21,153 nt of DNA from CAYYGL01 sp964471235 (GCA_964471235.1 CAYYGL010000080.1:1-21153), one strand, 5' to 3'. Numbered from the stretch's first letter, positions 1 to 8,013 are shown. Notes: generated from the letters alone by a model not told the origin. Program-made: numbers and translations.

Positions 1-645
1 GTCGCTGCTGACTCCCACACCAACCCCGGAAATTTGGTATTCCACCACATGAGTGGAATTCCGGAAGTTGATATCGTTAAATTTAAAATCGAACCGGTCG
101 TCGATAGAACCGAAGTAGAAATTTCCGCTAACTGCCAGCCCAAGCGCTTTTGCCGGCGCCCATACCAGACTCACCTGGGCTTTGCTGATGCTCCCTATAA
201 ACTGGCTGATCTGGGTAAAAGTTACCCCATCGGTTTCCACTTTCTGGGTGCCTTTAAAATCGATGACCGTGTAGGGTTTAAGGGTAACCCCGAAGACCCA
301 TTTCATTTTTTGAAGCGGCACCGCATTATTGACACCGGCAAAGTCCGCGGTGGACGTGGTAAAATTTAGCGATTGCACCTCACTGCGATATCTGAAGTAG
401 GAAATTCCGATAGTTGTCCGGGTATCGCTGATGTAGCGCCACTGGGAGATCACATTGTTGTTCAGGGCGATGGAGTCGTTGGCAGCCATCCCAACCCCGC
501 CCATACCCAATCCCCGGGTGCTGATCGTATACTGGCGAATTCCAAGCCCATTGGATTTGGAAGCAAAATAAGAACCCGCAGTCAGGTTGATGCTGCTGCT
601 TGCCAGAATTCCCAATACTACACAAAATTTCCATATATTCATCAT
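1..645 (-). CDS. Outer-membrane beta-barrel protein, C-terminus beyond window
   Basis: The frame is open from an ATG at 645 to the left edge, giving 215 codons without a stop; the 3' end lies outside the window. A leader AAGGACAG sits just upstream of the ATG (a second ATG follows immediately). The protein starts with a short hydrophobic signal segment (about residues 5-23) and then a glycine-rich stretch (RGLGMGGVGMAANDS, about 44-58) followed by an asparagine run. That pattern is seen at the start of FadL/PorV/UPF0164-like barrels, where 'GxGMGGxGxA' precedes the first strands. Alternating polar and hydrophobic segments then continue to the edge. It lies 27 bp downstream of the lipoprotein gene on the same strand, so the two are probably co-transcribed and may act together at the outer membrane. 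The barrel class is inferred from composition and the glycine motif; substrate or role is unknown. Confidence 0.6.
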   Translation of the reverse strand, partial: MMNIWKFCVVLGILASSSINLTAGSYFASKSNGLGIRQYTISTRGLGMGGVGMAANDSIALNNNVISQWRYISDTRTTIGISYFRYRSEVQSLNFTTSTADFAGVNNAVPLQKMKWVFGVTLKPYTVIDFKGTQKVETDGVTFTQISQFIGSISKAQVSLVWAPAKALGLAVSGNFYFGSIDDRFDFKFNDINFRNSTHVVEYQISGVGVGVSSD

Positions 646-672
646 ACTCTGTCCTTCATTAAAAATAGCGAA

Positions 673-1908
673 TTAGAGTCGTTCGTCAGGTAACTTCAGA
701 GATTGAATAATTAACCGGGGTCTTTTAGCCGGATCGGAATCGTTATAGCGAAAGAAGGTGAACCGGGAGAGAAATTGATTGGCATTTTTAAAATCGATGT
801 AAAAACCCTGGTAAAGGTCCGGGGTATTCAGCATGTTCTGAACAAATAAGCGCGCCAGTTGCTGGCGGTCCCCGGCAGTGGACACCTGGAGCAGAGACGA
901 GTCGCTGTTAAAGTGGGAAAAATCCACCAGACGGGTTTCCTGCCCCACAAATGTGGAATCAACTGTGATATTGCTGTCGGTTATGGAACTGGTGAGGGGG
1001 AGGATTTCCAGGTTGGCTTTAAAATCCCGATTCAACAGGGTGTTATTCCAATCAATGCCCATTTCCAGATTTACCGATTCAATAATGATACCCTCCGGGT
1101 AAATCTGTTTGAGGGTGTCCAGGTTAAAGCGGAGCAGTGTTGCCCGGGGGCGCAAAGTGGTAACCTGATTTCTGCCCGGGACGGGCTGAAAATCTCCTTC
1201 GAACAGGAAGGCATCACTGATGGCTAACAGAGAATCCACCATAACGCTGTCAGTGGAATCCCGATACTGGATAAACAGAAAAGGACCAATGTTATTAGAA
1301 GAGTTTCGTGCCTGAAATTCCTTGACAAAGTTTGCAGAAGAGAAATCCAGCGCCATCCCGAAATTATCCACCCCGGAGGAGGTATCCGCCCAGTTATTTA
1401 CCCGGGTCATTCCGGAAGAATTAAAATGAAAGAACACCGTGTCGTTTCTGCCGGTCGTAACAGTCATCTCACCCATCGGATCGCTGAAATCCACATTACT
1501 GTTGTAATCCTTCCAGACTTCCGAGGTATCGGCAATCCAGCTTTGGAGAATCGGGTAGCCGGTAGCAGTGAATTCGACGGGCATTTCCCCGCTGGCTTCC
1601 AGGGTGGTAAAGCGAATCCAGGCGGAGTCAATTGTTGTGACGGCTGCCGGAAAACCGGCAAATCTCATAATAATGCGAAATTTGAACCCGGCAAGCTCTC
1701 CGAGCAACAGCCGTTGGGATGCCAGGGTGGTGATGATCCGCGGCACCTGAAAAGTGGTGTCTACAGTAGCATACAGGGTATCCTGCACCAGGGTTGCCTG
1801 TTCCAGGGGGAGTTCTACCGGGTTTTCCTCGCAGCTCCATAGCCATAGCAGTGTCACTATCAGAAACGTTCCCAATCCAACCTTCATCATAATCGAGACC
1901 TTGTTCAT
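673..1908 (-). CDS. Exported lipoprotein with probable tandem beta-sandwich repeats
   Basis: The protein has 411 residues. Its N-terminus is a lipoprotein signal peptide: a hydrophobic run ends in L-W-S-C with the lipidated Cys at 26. Two similar segments follow, each opening with a phrase like 'SAWIRF' or 'ATLLRFNL' and holding a polar, Asn/Asp/Ser-rich body; this resembles the DNRLRE-type carbohydrate-binding or adhesion repeats of FCB bacteria. The assignment to that family is my inference. The start is uncertain: the ATG at 1908 has no ribosome-binding site, while the in-frame ATG at 1890 is preceded by AAGG at good spacing and still gives a full signal peptide. It is followed 27 bp later by the barrel gene. 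The 244 bp upstream hold no gene. Confidence 0.65.
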   Translation of the reverse strand: MNKVSIMMKVGLGTFLIVTLLWLWSCEENPVELPLEQATLVQDTLYATVDTTFQVPRIITTLASQRLLLGELAGFKFRIIMRFAGFPAAVTTIDSAWIRFTTLEASGEMPVEFTATGYPILQSWIADTSEVWKDYNSNVDFSDPMGEMTVTTGRNDTVFFHFNSSGMTRVNNWADTSSGVDNFGMALDFSSANFVKEFQARNSSNNIGPFLFIQYRDSTDSVMVDSLLAISDAFLFEGDFQPVPGRNQVTTLRPRATLLRFNLDTLKQIYPEGIIIESVNLEMGIDWNNTLLNRDFKANLEILPLTSSITDSNITVDSTFVGQETRLVDFSHFNSDSSLLQVSTAGDRQQLARLFVQNMLNTPDLYQGFYIDFKNANQFLSRFTFFRYNDSDPAKRPRLIIQSLKLPDERL

Positions 1909-2152
1909 TGGTTGCAGCGCGTTAAATTCTTAAGCTTTTGAAAACCAAAAAGAAAATTTAACCATAAACCGTAGATTTTCCAAAATAGATAAAATTTCGT
2001 CTGGTACGCCAAACATCCCGGCGATTTCAGATAGATGCCGGGCTAAAAAGTATATTGCCCGATTTTCTGCCCCATCCAAAGAACCGCCGGGCAACGTAAG
2101 GAAGATATACCATTCATTCCGTTCCAGGTTCCCCGAAAATTATTACCTGCTG

Positions 2153-3652
2153 TTATGACTCCTTAAGATAATATACCCGGGAAGGGGGAATAATGGCATC
2201 AAAGATATCTTCATTGTGGGATATCAGGAGGATAGCTTTGCCTTCCTGTTGCTTTTGTTGCAGCATTCCCAGCACCTTTTGAATGCTTTCAAAATCTAAT
2301 CCATTCAATGGTTCATCCAGAATCAGGATATCGGTGTCCAGCATGAGTGTGCGCAGCAGGTTTAAGCGCTGCTTTTGACCACCGCTCAGGTAGGCGACCT
2401 TTTTTTTCAAAAATCCTTCGGAAACCGGGGGATCGAACAATTCTTCCAGGTATGTTCGGATGGAACCGTTGTTCAACTTATGCCGAAACGGCAGCCCGCC
2501 AAACACTTCCCGCACCGTGGCATTCAGGTTCAATGCCTCATCGGCATGTTGAAACACCAGCCCCGCTTTCTTCCCCCAGATATGTCTTTTCCAATATCCC
2601 GGGGAGGTAAGCTCATTGATCTGATGCTCCATAATCCGCAACGAAAGCCCCTGGCAGGGAATTAAACCCATCATGATTTTTGCCAGGGTGGTTTTTCCGA
2701 TTCCGCTGGCTGCTTTCAGATATACCATCTCCCCGCGGTGAAGCTGTAAGGGACAGGGGGCACCTCCATTCTCCTGGCGGGAAATCACCATGGTTTTTCC
2801 GAACACCCGGTACCCGCTTTGCAGGGAGAGCAGGGGTTCGCTTGTGCCGCCTGTCTGCACACCGGTATGTTTTGCCGATTTCAACCAGTTGAGATATAAC
2901 CGGGGGGCAAAATCCCGCAGCAGCAGTTGATCCGTCTCCAGTGCAAGTTCCCGATATACTATGCTGGAACGCAGCTCCGGGTATTTCTCATGCACCTCTC
3001 CAATCATGGAATAATCATGGGTAATTACCAGGGCGGTAAAAGGGATTTGCTGAAAATCGGACAGCAGCAATTGCAAAAACCGGTTGCGGAAATGGTTGTC
3101 CAGACTGCCGGAGGGTTCGTCAAAAATAAAAATGGCTTCCGGTGGAACCGTGTTTGATTTTCGCAGGAGGTTGATTTTTTTAAACGCCATAGCGAGCAGA
3201 ATGCGTTGTTTTTCCCCGCCGCTGGGACGATACGGCTTGGGATAAACCGATAATATCCGGCGAAAAATTGCATCATGAGTGGTATCCCAGAGATATCGCA
3301 AAATTTCTTTCTCACCGGGCGCCCGGTGCAGGCTCCCTTCTTTTAATTGACCGGAAAGGGTGATTAACGGATTCAAATGGGTGGATGGTTCCTGAAAAAC
3401 AAAAAATCCATGTTGCCGGAGCTTGCGGGTGAAGTGTGACCCCAGGTATTGCTCATAAGTCATCCCATTGATGTGAATGTCCAGCGAATCCGAATCCAGC
3501 AAACCGTAAATGGCTTTGGAGATGATGGTTTTACCAATCCCCGATTCACCGAACAAAAACGTGATTTTCTGCCCCGCTATCTCAAAGCGGTCGATTGCCA
3601 CAATCGTGCGTCTGTTTTTGGAAATGTGTATATTGAAAGTAAAATTCGTCAT
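2153..3652 (-). CDS. Fused tandem-NBD ABC transporter ATPase, Opp/Dpp-like
   Basis: 499 residues with two complete ABC ATPase domains. NBD1: Walker A GESGIGKT (35-42), Q-loop Gln87 in FQEP followed by LNPLITL, signature PSGGEKQR (143-150), Walker B IFIFDE (174-179), H-loop His212. NBD2: Walker A AASGIGKT (314-321), Q-loop Gln368, signature LSGGQKQR (422-429), Walker B ILILDE (442-447), H-loop His479. The 'FQ-P...LNP' phrase after the Q-loop and the order of domains match OppD-OppF / DppD-DppF pairs (peptide or nickel uptake) fused into one chain. The first Gly of the second Walker A is Ala, a mild change. No permease or binding protein is in the window, so the partner is unknown. The start codon overlaps the stop of a short upstream frame as ATGA, a sign of translational coupling. 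An EttA/Uup-like translation ATPase is unlikely because the linker lacks that family's features. Confidence 0.85.
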   Translation of the reverse strand: MTNFTFNIHISKNRRTIVAIDRFEIAGQKITFLFGESGIGKTIISKAIYGLLDSDSLDIHINGMTYEQYLGSHFTRKLRQHGFFVFQEPSTHLNPLITLSGQLKEGSLHRAPGEKEILRYLWDTTHDAIFRRILSVYPKPYRPSGGEKQRILLAMAFKKINLLRKSNTVPPEAIFIFDEPSGSLDNHFRNRFLQLLLSDFQQIPFTALVITHDYSMIGEVHEKYPELRSSIVYRELALETDQLLLRDFAPRLYLNWLKSAKHTGVQTGGTSEPLLSLQSGYRVFGKTMVISRQENGGAPCPLQLHRGEMVYLKAASGIGKTTLAKIMMGLIPCQGLSLRIMEHQINELTSPGYWKRHIWGKKAGLVFQHADEALNLNATVREVFGGLPFRHKLNNGSIRTYLEELFDPPVSEGFLKKKVAYLSGGQKQRLNLLRTLMLDTDILILDEPLNGLDFESIQKVLGMLQQKQQEGKAILLISHNEDIFDAIIPPSRVYYLKES

Positions 3653-3822
3653 CTTGCTATTTCCAGGGTCTTCATTCCGAGCCTTTTCCGAAAGCCGTTC
3701 AAAATATCATCCAACCGCTCAAAGCGCAAGCGCTGATTGAGGTTCTTCTGATGTCTGCTGATTGGTTTTGCACTATCAGAACCATAAATGTTTTTTTCAT
3801 TCTGATTCAAAATGTTCTTCTG
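3649..3822 (-). pseudogene. Short coupled frame upstream of the ABC gene, possible remnant
   Basis: After an in-frame TAG at 3823-3825 the minus strand stays open for 57 codons and ends in a TGA that overlaps the ABC start codon (ATGA). It has no early ATG; a TTG at 3808-3810 would give about 53 residues. The C-terminal half is basic and amphipathic (phrases RLRFERLDDIL and FRKRLGMK), much like a cytoplasmic tail. The overlap and the tail suggest the end of a former upstream gene, perhaps the missing permease, whose body has been lost, but the similarity is too weak to name it. It could equally be a small leader peptide or chance. Confidence 0.25.
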
Positions 3823-3990
3823 CTATATTGCATTCCTATATTAAGGAAGGCTACCAACGTATTGGGAACATTTCTGCGTAAGCAGTTCGAAGAAATTAAC
3901 GAAACAATATCCACCCCAATCACATGTGTACTTTCTGCCATCAAAGAACCGTTTCGATTGCCGTTTAATCGGAATGAAAAGGAGACGTGA
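3653..3990. other. Divergent intergenic region between ABC gene and yedA-like gene
   Basis: 338 bp, more AT-rich than its surroundings from about 3770 to 3960. The ABC-proximal part holds the short coupled frame described separately. The rest must carry both divergent promoters, but I cannot choose convincing -35/-10 pairs. The AAAAGGAG-like site at about 3977-3983 serves the downstream plus-strand gene. Confidence 0.5.
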
Positions 3991-5016
3991 ATGCGAGGCC
4001 TGTTTACCATAGAGATAGCCCTGCCGGTGCGAATTACCATCGCCCTGGGAACAGTCTACCTGATCTGGGGGTCCACCTATCTGGCAATTCGTTTTGCCAT
4101 TGATAGCATTCCGCCATATTTGATGGCGGGAAGTCGTTTCTTAATCGCCGGGCTGGTTGCCTATCTATTGGTTCGGGGCAAAGGGACGCCGCCGCCCCGG
4201 AGAACGCATTGGATCGGTGCATTTATCGTCGGTGGGTTGATGCTGTTAGGCGGCAATGGCAGTGTGGTATGGGCAGAGCAGCGGGTTCCCTCGGGGATAG
4301 CAGCATTAATTGTGGCAACCGTTCCCCTTTGGATTGTATTGTTGGATTGGCTCTGGCATGGCGGCGCCCGCCCCGGTATTCGGGTAGTCACCGGACTGGT
4401 GCTGGGTTTTTCAGGAATGTGCCTCCTGATCACTCAGGGAGATTTCACCCAATTCAGTCACATTGATCCCATAGGCGCCGGGGCGCTGGTTCTGGCTTCG
4501 CTTTCCTGGGCAATCGGTTCCCTCTATTCCCGGCATGCCCATTTACCCCCATCCCCATTCATGGCTATCGCCATGCAAATGTTAGCGGGTGGGATTTTGC
4601 TGACGTTCACAGGCACTATCAACGGAGAATGGTCCCGATTGAATATGGGAACAATCTCCCTGCAATCCTGGGTCTCGTGGGGATACTTGATTATCTTCGG
4701 CGCCCTGCTTGGATTTACTGCCTACATCTGGCTGCTGCGGGTTGCCCCGGCATCACGAGTGGCAACTTATGCTTATGTCAATCCGGTTATTGCCGTATTT
4801 CTGGGATGGATGTTTGCAGATGAAATCGTTACAATACAAACCATGTTTGCCAGCCTCGTTATTATCACCGCAGTGGTTTTAATAACCTCGGAAAAAATTA
4901 AGAAAACGCAGTTAGTAATAGAAGTCGACCCCGAATCTGCGGCAGCCTCTGAACAACCCTGCCAGCAGAAAGGCGACTCGATGAAGAGGGTGGTTACGGT
5001 ATACACACCGGATTGA
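3991..5016 (+). CDS. yedA: YedA-like DMT superfamily (EamA) exporter
   Basis: 341 residues and about ten hydrophobic membrane segments arranged as two EamA halves (about 15-145 and 160-300). Diagnostic phrases of the YedA group are present: 'YLIWGSTYLAIRF' near residue 23, 'PSGIAALIVATVPL' near 101, and 'TYAYVNPVIAVFLG' in the second half. Proteins of this family sit in the inner membrane and export small metabolites or drugs; the substrate of YedA itself is not established. The start has a good purine-rich ribosome-binding site (AAGGAGA) a few bases upstream. Compared with E. coli YedA (about 306 residues) this one has a longer, hydrophilic C-terminal tail (about 35 residues) of no known function. 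It is transcribed divergently from the ABC gene and stands 208 bp before rho, so it is probably its own transcription unit. Confidence 0.85.
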   Translation: MRGLFTIEIALPVRITIALGTVYLIWGSTYLAIRFAIDSIPPYLMAGSRFLIAGLVAYLLVRGKGTPPPRRTHWIGAFIVGGLMLLGGNGSVVWAEQRVPSGIAALIVATVPLWIVLLDWLWHGGARPGIRVVTGLVLGFSGMCLLITQGDFTQFSHIDPIGAGALVLASLSWAIGSLYSRHAHLPPSPFMAIAMQMLAGGILLTFTGTINGEWSRLNMGTISLQSWVSWGYLIIFGALLGFTAYIWLLRVAPASRVATYAYVNPVIAVFLGWMFADEIVTIQTMFASLVIITAVVLITSEKIKKTQLVIEVDPESAAASEQPCQQKGDSMKRVVTVYTPD

Positions 5017-5045
5017 AACAGGTGACCAAGGGAATTTCATTTGAC

Positions 5046-5074
5046 TTGCTTTTCAAAATCGAATCACTTATATT
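5046..5074 (+). promoter_or_regulatory. Candidate sigma-70-type promoter of rho
   Basis: TTGCTT (5046-5051) and TATATT (5069-5074) are separated by 17 bp, leaving a leader of about 145 nt before rho. A long AT-rich leader is common upstream of rho genes, many of which are autoregulated. It rests on sequence match only. Confidence 0.35.
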
Positions 5075-5224
5075 TGGCTGCATTTTGAAGGCATGGTAAA
5101 AAAACTTCCAATTTCCTCTCCCTCCTCATGAAGTGAGTGAGGCATCTCTTGAAATCAAATCAAACCCAAAAATTCCAAATAAATAAATAAATAAACAACA
5201 GAATTAAGATGAGGAACTGAAACA

Positions 5225-6475
5225 ATGTTAGACTTAGACTCTCTTAAAAGTCTAAAAATCTCCGAATTAAACCAGGTTGCTCAGGAGTTGGGCATCCAGG
5301 GAACTTCAGGGTTGAAGAAACAGGAGTTGATTTTTAAGATTTTAGAAGAACAAACCGCCCAGGAAGGGCTAATTTTTTCCAAGGGAGTATTAGAGGTGTT
5401 GCCGGATGGATACGGCTTTTTGCGCTCTCCCAAATTTAACTACTTGCCCGGTCCCGATGACATATACGTGTCACCTTCGCAAATCAAACGATTTGACTTA
5501 CGCACCGGCGATACGGTTTCCGGGCAAATTCGCCCGCCCAAGGACAATGAGCGATTTTTTGCCCTGCTGCGGGTAGAGGCAGTGAATTTTGAGAGCCCGG
5601 AAAAGAAAAAGGAAATTACCCTCTTTGATAACCTGACCCCGATTTACCCGGTGGAGCGGTTGGACCTGGAGGTCAGTCCCCGGGAATACACCATGCGAAT
5701 CATGAATCTGCTGACGCCCATCGGTAAAGGGCAGCGTGGATTGATCGTGTCACCGCCCCGCGCTGGTAAAACGGTAATTTTGCAAAAAATCGCCAATTCC
5801 ATCACCTCTAATCACCCCGAGGTAATCCCGATTGTTCTGTTAATTGATGAACGCCCGGAAGAAGTGACGGACATGGAGCGCAACGTCAAGGCCGAGGTAA
5901 TTTCTTCCACCTTTGATGAACCACCGGAACGACACGTGCAGGTTGCCGACATGGTACTGGAGAAAGCCAAGCGCCTGGTGGAGTACCGCAAAGATGTGGT
6001 GATTTTGTTGGACAGCATTACCCGTCTGGCACGCGCCCATAATACCGTGGTGCCGCACAGCGGTAAAATTCTCTCCGGTGGTGTGGACTCCAACGCCCTG
6101 CATCGTCCGAAACGCTTCTTCGGCGCCGCCCGGAATATCGAAGAAGGCGGCAGTTTGACCATCATTGCCACCGCCCTGGTGCAAACCGGCTCCCGAATGG
6201 ATGAGGTGATCTTCGAAGAATTTAAGGGAACCGGCAATATGGAAATTGTGCTGGACCGCCGGTTGGCAGACCGCCGAATCTTCCCGGCTATCGACATCAA
6301 CAGCTCCGGAACCCGGAAAGAAGAACTGCTGCTGAGCAAAAAGGAACTCTCCCGGGTCTGGGTGTTGCGGAAACTGCTGAACGAGATGAATCCTATCGAA
6401 GCAATGGAATTTTTGCTGAACAAGATGCGCAACACCAAGAGCAATGATGATTTTCTTGACAGCATGAGTTCCTGA
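5225..6475 (+). CDS. rho: Transcription termination factor Rho
   Basis: 416 residues, the usual Rho length. The N-terminal helical Rho_N domain (about 1-45, 'LKISELNQVAQELGI') is followed by the RNA-binding cold-shock-like domain (about 50-120, containing DGYGFLR) and the RecA-like ATPase/helicase domain. The P-loop PPRAGKT is at 177-183 and Walker B VVILLDS at 258-264; the Q/R-loop stretch 'GGVDSNALHRPKRFFGAARNIE' region (split here by position about 285-308) is intact. Rho forms a hexameric ring that loads on untranslated RNA and terminates transcription. The start at 5225 has GAGG upstream at longish spacing. Downstream, 204 bp away, is rpmE, a classic rho-rpmE neighbourhood. Confidence 0.98.
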   Translation: MLDLDSLKSLKISELNQVAQELGIQGTSGLKKQELIFKILEEQTAQEGLIFSKGVLEVLPDGYGFLRSPKFNYLPGPDDIYVSPSQIKRFDLRTGDTVSGQIRPPKDNERFFALLRVEAVNFESPEKKKEITLFDNLTPIYPVERLDLEVSPREYTMRIMNLLTPIGKGQRGLIVSPPRAGKTVILQKIANSITSNHPEVIPIVLLIDERPEEVTDMERNVKAEVISSTFDEPPERHVQVADMVLEKAKRLVEYRKDVVILLDSITRLARAHNTVVPHSGKILSGGVDSNALHRPKRFFGAARNIEEGGSLTIIATALVQTGSRMDEVIFEEFKGTGNMEIVLDRRLADRRIFPAIDINSSGTRKEELLLSKKELSRVWVLRKLLNEMNPIEAMEFLLNKMRNTKSNDDFLDSMSS

Positions 6476-6572
6476 CCGGGGCTGCCTTGCAGAGCAGCAA
6501 CATTATCGATCCGTGCGGTGCTTGATGCTCCTCCGGAATTTGTTCTCCGGTTATTGAGCCTGGGTAAGAAGT

Positions 6573-6594
6573 GGCAATTGAACGAATAATTGCC
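6573..6594 (+). terminator. Weak terminator-like hairpin after rho
   Basis: GGCAATT (6573-6579) and AATTGCC (6588-6594) form a perfect 7-bp stem with an 8-nt loop. A short T run (TTTTT, 6602-6606) follows only after 7 nt, so termination would be weak. Confidence 0.3.
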
Positions 6595-6604
6595 TGCTTG
6601 CTTT

Positions 6605-6632
6605 TTGCTGTTGGAGTATATACATTTATAAG
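6605..6632 (+). promoter_or_regulatory. Candidate promoter of rpmE
   Basis: TTGCTG (6605-6610) and TATAAG (6627-6632), 16 bp apart, would give a leader of about 40 nt before rpmE. This suits a separately expressed ribosomal protein gene, but rests on motif match only. Confidence 0.3.
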
Positions 6633-6679
6633 TTTTTGAATGATATGAGATAGATCGTTGACGTGAGAAAGGAGTTAAC

Positions 6680-6883
6680 ATGAAAGAAGGCATTCATCCG
6701 AAATATAAAACGACCAAAGTGACCTGTGCCTGTGGCAATACGTTTGTCACCCGTTCCACAGTGGATGAATTACATGTGGAAATTTGTTCGGAGTGTCATC
6801 CGTTTTTTACCGGGAAGCAAAAACTGGTCGACTCCGCCGGTCGTGTGGAAAAATTCCTGAAAAAATATGGCGACCGCCGGTAG
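6680..6883 (+). CDS. rpmE: Large ribosomal subunit protein bL31, zinc-binding form
   Basis: 67 residues, the full length of bL31. The start 'MKEGIHPKY' and the body are typical. Four cysteines, C16-A-C18 and C36-S-E-C39, form the zinc site that marks the C+ (RpmE1) form, which bacteria often replace by a zinc-free paralogue under zinc shortage. The protein bridges the two subunits of the ribosome. The ATG is preceded by a strong AAAGGAG site. It is flanked by rho upstream and a strong intrinsic terminator downstream, so it can be expressed at ribosomal-protein level without carrying the later genes at the same level. It ends in TAG, showing that UAG is a working stop in this genome. Confidence 0.97.
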   Translation: MKEGIHPKYKTTKVTCACGNTFVTRSTVDELHVEICSECHPFFTGKQKLVDSAGRVEKFLKKYGDRR

Positions 6884-6904
6884 CTACACTTTCGGAACAA
6901 CTTT

Positions 6905-6943
6905 AAAAAACGGAATGCCAGAAACAGGGGTATTCCGTTTTTT
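6905..6943 (+). terminator. Intrinsic terminator after rpmE
   Basis: AAAAAACGGAATGCC (6905-6919) pairs with 6929-6943 (12 perfect pairs in AAAAAACGGAAT / ATTCCGTTTTTT, then one G-T and two C-G), with a 9-nt loop and a T run. The A/T-flanked stem could also work in reverse. It lies only 42 bp before the next gene. Confidence 0.9.
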
Positions 6944-6984
6944 GTTTCCGGAAGTTACCATTTTCATTTTACAGGGAGTTACAA

Positions 6985-7605
6985 GTGAGTGAACAAAACG
7001 GGAAATATATCATAGAGGAAGAAAAAATTATGCCCATTGGCGGGCAGGCAGTTATTGAAGGGGTGATGATGCGTTCCCCGGAGCGATTAGCCACCGCAGT
7101 GCGCCGCGCCAATGGTGAGGTGGAAATTAAAATCCAGGAATTTCAATCGCTGATTCAGCGGAAAAAATGGCTGAACATCCCCATCTTACGCGGGGCGGTC
7201 ACCTTAATCGAGGTGATGATCCTGGGCATTAAGCATTTGAATTTTTCGGCGGATGTGGCGGTTAAAGACGCCAAACGTGCCGAACAGGAAGGCAAACCGA
7301 AGGCTAAGCAGAAAAAATCTCAAAAAGCAAATCCGGAAGGGATGAGTAATTTTTCCGCTTTTATCTCGGTTTCCATCGCTCTGACCATTGGGGTGGCGCT
7401 TTTTTTTGCTTCCCCGCTTTACATTACCACCAGGCTGTTCAATATCGAAAAAGATGCCTTCGCATTTAACCTGGTCGCCGGAATTATCCGCATCAGCTTT
7501 TTCCTGGGGTATATCTATTTAATCTCGTTAATGAAAGATGTGAAACGCCTTTTTCAATACCATGGGGCGGAACATAAAACCATCTATGCCTTTGAGAAGG
7601 GATAG
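6985..7605 (+). CDS. DUF1385 (YqhQ-like) membrane protein, N-terminal part, ended by in-frame UAG
   Basis: 206 residues from a GTG start with AGGGAG six bases upstream; the family core begins at Met16 (MPIGGQAVIEGVMMR), which could be an alternative start. DUF1385 proteins are inner-membrane proteins of unknown biochemical function, normally one chain of about 300 residues. Here the N-terminal segment, a Lys-rich linker (about 95-115), two membrane segments (about 125-150 and 158-182) and the family motif 'YHGAEHKTIYAFEKG' are present, and then UAG (7603-7605) stops the frame. The remaining family sequence continues in the same frame as the next entry. In relatives a Glu commonly stands here, so one G-to-T change (GAG to TAG) explains the break. 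It sits between rpmE and prfA, a position in which DUF1385 genes are known. Confidence 0.85.
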   Translation: MSEQNGKYIIEEEKIMPIGGQAVIEGVMMRSPERLATAVRRANGEVEIKIQEFQSLIQRKKWLNIPILRGAVTLIEVMILGIKHLNFSADVAVKDAKRAEQEGKPKAKQKKSQKANPEGMSNFSAFISVSIALTIGVALFFASPLYITTRLFNIEKDAFAFNLVAGIIRISFFLGYIYLISLMKDVKRLFQYHGAEHKTIYAFEKG

Positions 7606-7608
7606 GAG
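7604..7608 (+). promoter_or_regulatory. Ribosome-binding site overlapping the in-frame UAG of DUF1385
   Basis: AGGAG (7604-7608) overlaps the UAG and stands six bases before a GTG (7615) in the same frame. Ribosomes ending at the UAG could therefore restart at once. The site arises from conserved codons (Glu-Leu), so it may be accidental. Confidence 0.5.
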
Positions 7609-7614
7609 CTAACC

Positions 7615-8013
7615 GTGAACAACGTCCGCATCCAGGGTCGGCTGCATCCCCGTTGCGGCACCAGTTTCCTGGTGATGGTCATGCTGGTCTCCCTGCTCTT
7701 TTTTGCGGTGTTGGACTCTTTTGTAATTTTGTGGCACGGTGATATCAACCTGTTCATTCGGTTGGCTACCCATTTACCGCTGGTACCGTTGGTCGGCGGT
7801 TTGTCCTATGAATTTATCAAAGCATCCGCCAAATACCCGGATCACCCGATTGTAAAGGTGTTAATCGCCCCCGGGTTAGCCTTGCAGCGAATCACCACCC
7901 GGGAACCGGATGACAGCATGATGGAAATCGGGATCATTGCCTTAAAAGCGGCACGCAATGAACCGTATGAACACTTATTACCCCAGACGCAGTCGCTAAG
8001 CGAAGTCTCGTAA
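7615..8013 (+). CDS. DUF1385 (YqhQ-like) membrane protein, C-terminal part
   Basis: 132 residues from GTG 7615, in the same frame as the preceding part (offset 630 nt). It begins inside the conserved family stretch ('ELTVNNVRIQGRLHPRCGTSF'-type sequence, starting here at Val) and contains two membrane segments (about 18-45 and 52-72), the latter with 'PLVGGLSYEFIKASAKY', then a cytoplasmic end with 'LQRITTREPDDSMMEIGIIALKA'. All of this is standard DUF1385 C-terminal sequence, and none of it looks decayed. So the gene is either freshly broken, a true two-piece gene with reinitiation, or a case of UAG readthrough; a sequencing error at one base is also possible. prfA begins 120 bp downstream. 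Confidence 0.8.
   Translation: MNNVRIQGRLHPRCGTSFLVMVMLVSLLFFAVLDSFVILWHGDINLFIRLATHLPLVPLVGGLSYEFIKASAKYPDHPIVKVLIAPGLALQRITTREPDDSMMEIGIIALKAARNEPYEHLLPQTQSLSEVS

Noticed and set aside
3751..3990. Plus-strand frame of 79 residues ending right before the yedA-like gene
   Set aside because: AT-rich, no ribosome-binding site, no family resemblance, and it overlaps the minus-strand coupled frame; most likely chance.
5812..6693. Long 293-residue frame antisense to rho
   Set aside because: Serine/arginine-rich composition is that of a shadow of the conserved rho gene; no ribosome-binding site or family features.
7603..7605. UAG in DUF1385 read as pyrrolysine or a reassigned codon
   Set aside because: UAG ends rpmE, prmC and the DUF2064 gene normally and an intact RF1 is encoded nearby; the site is not catalytic in a known family.
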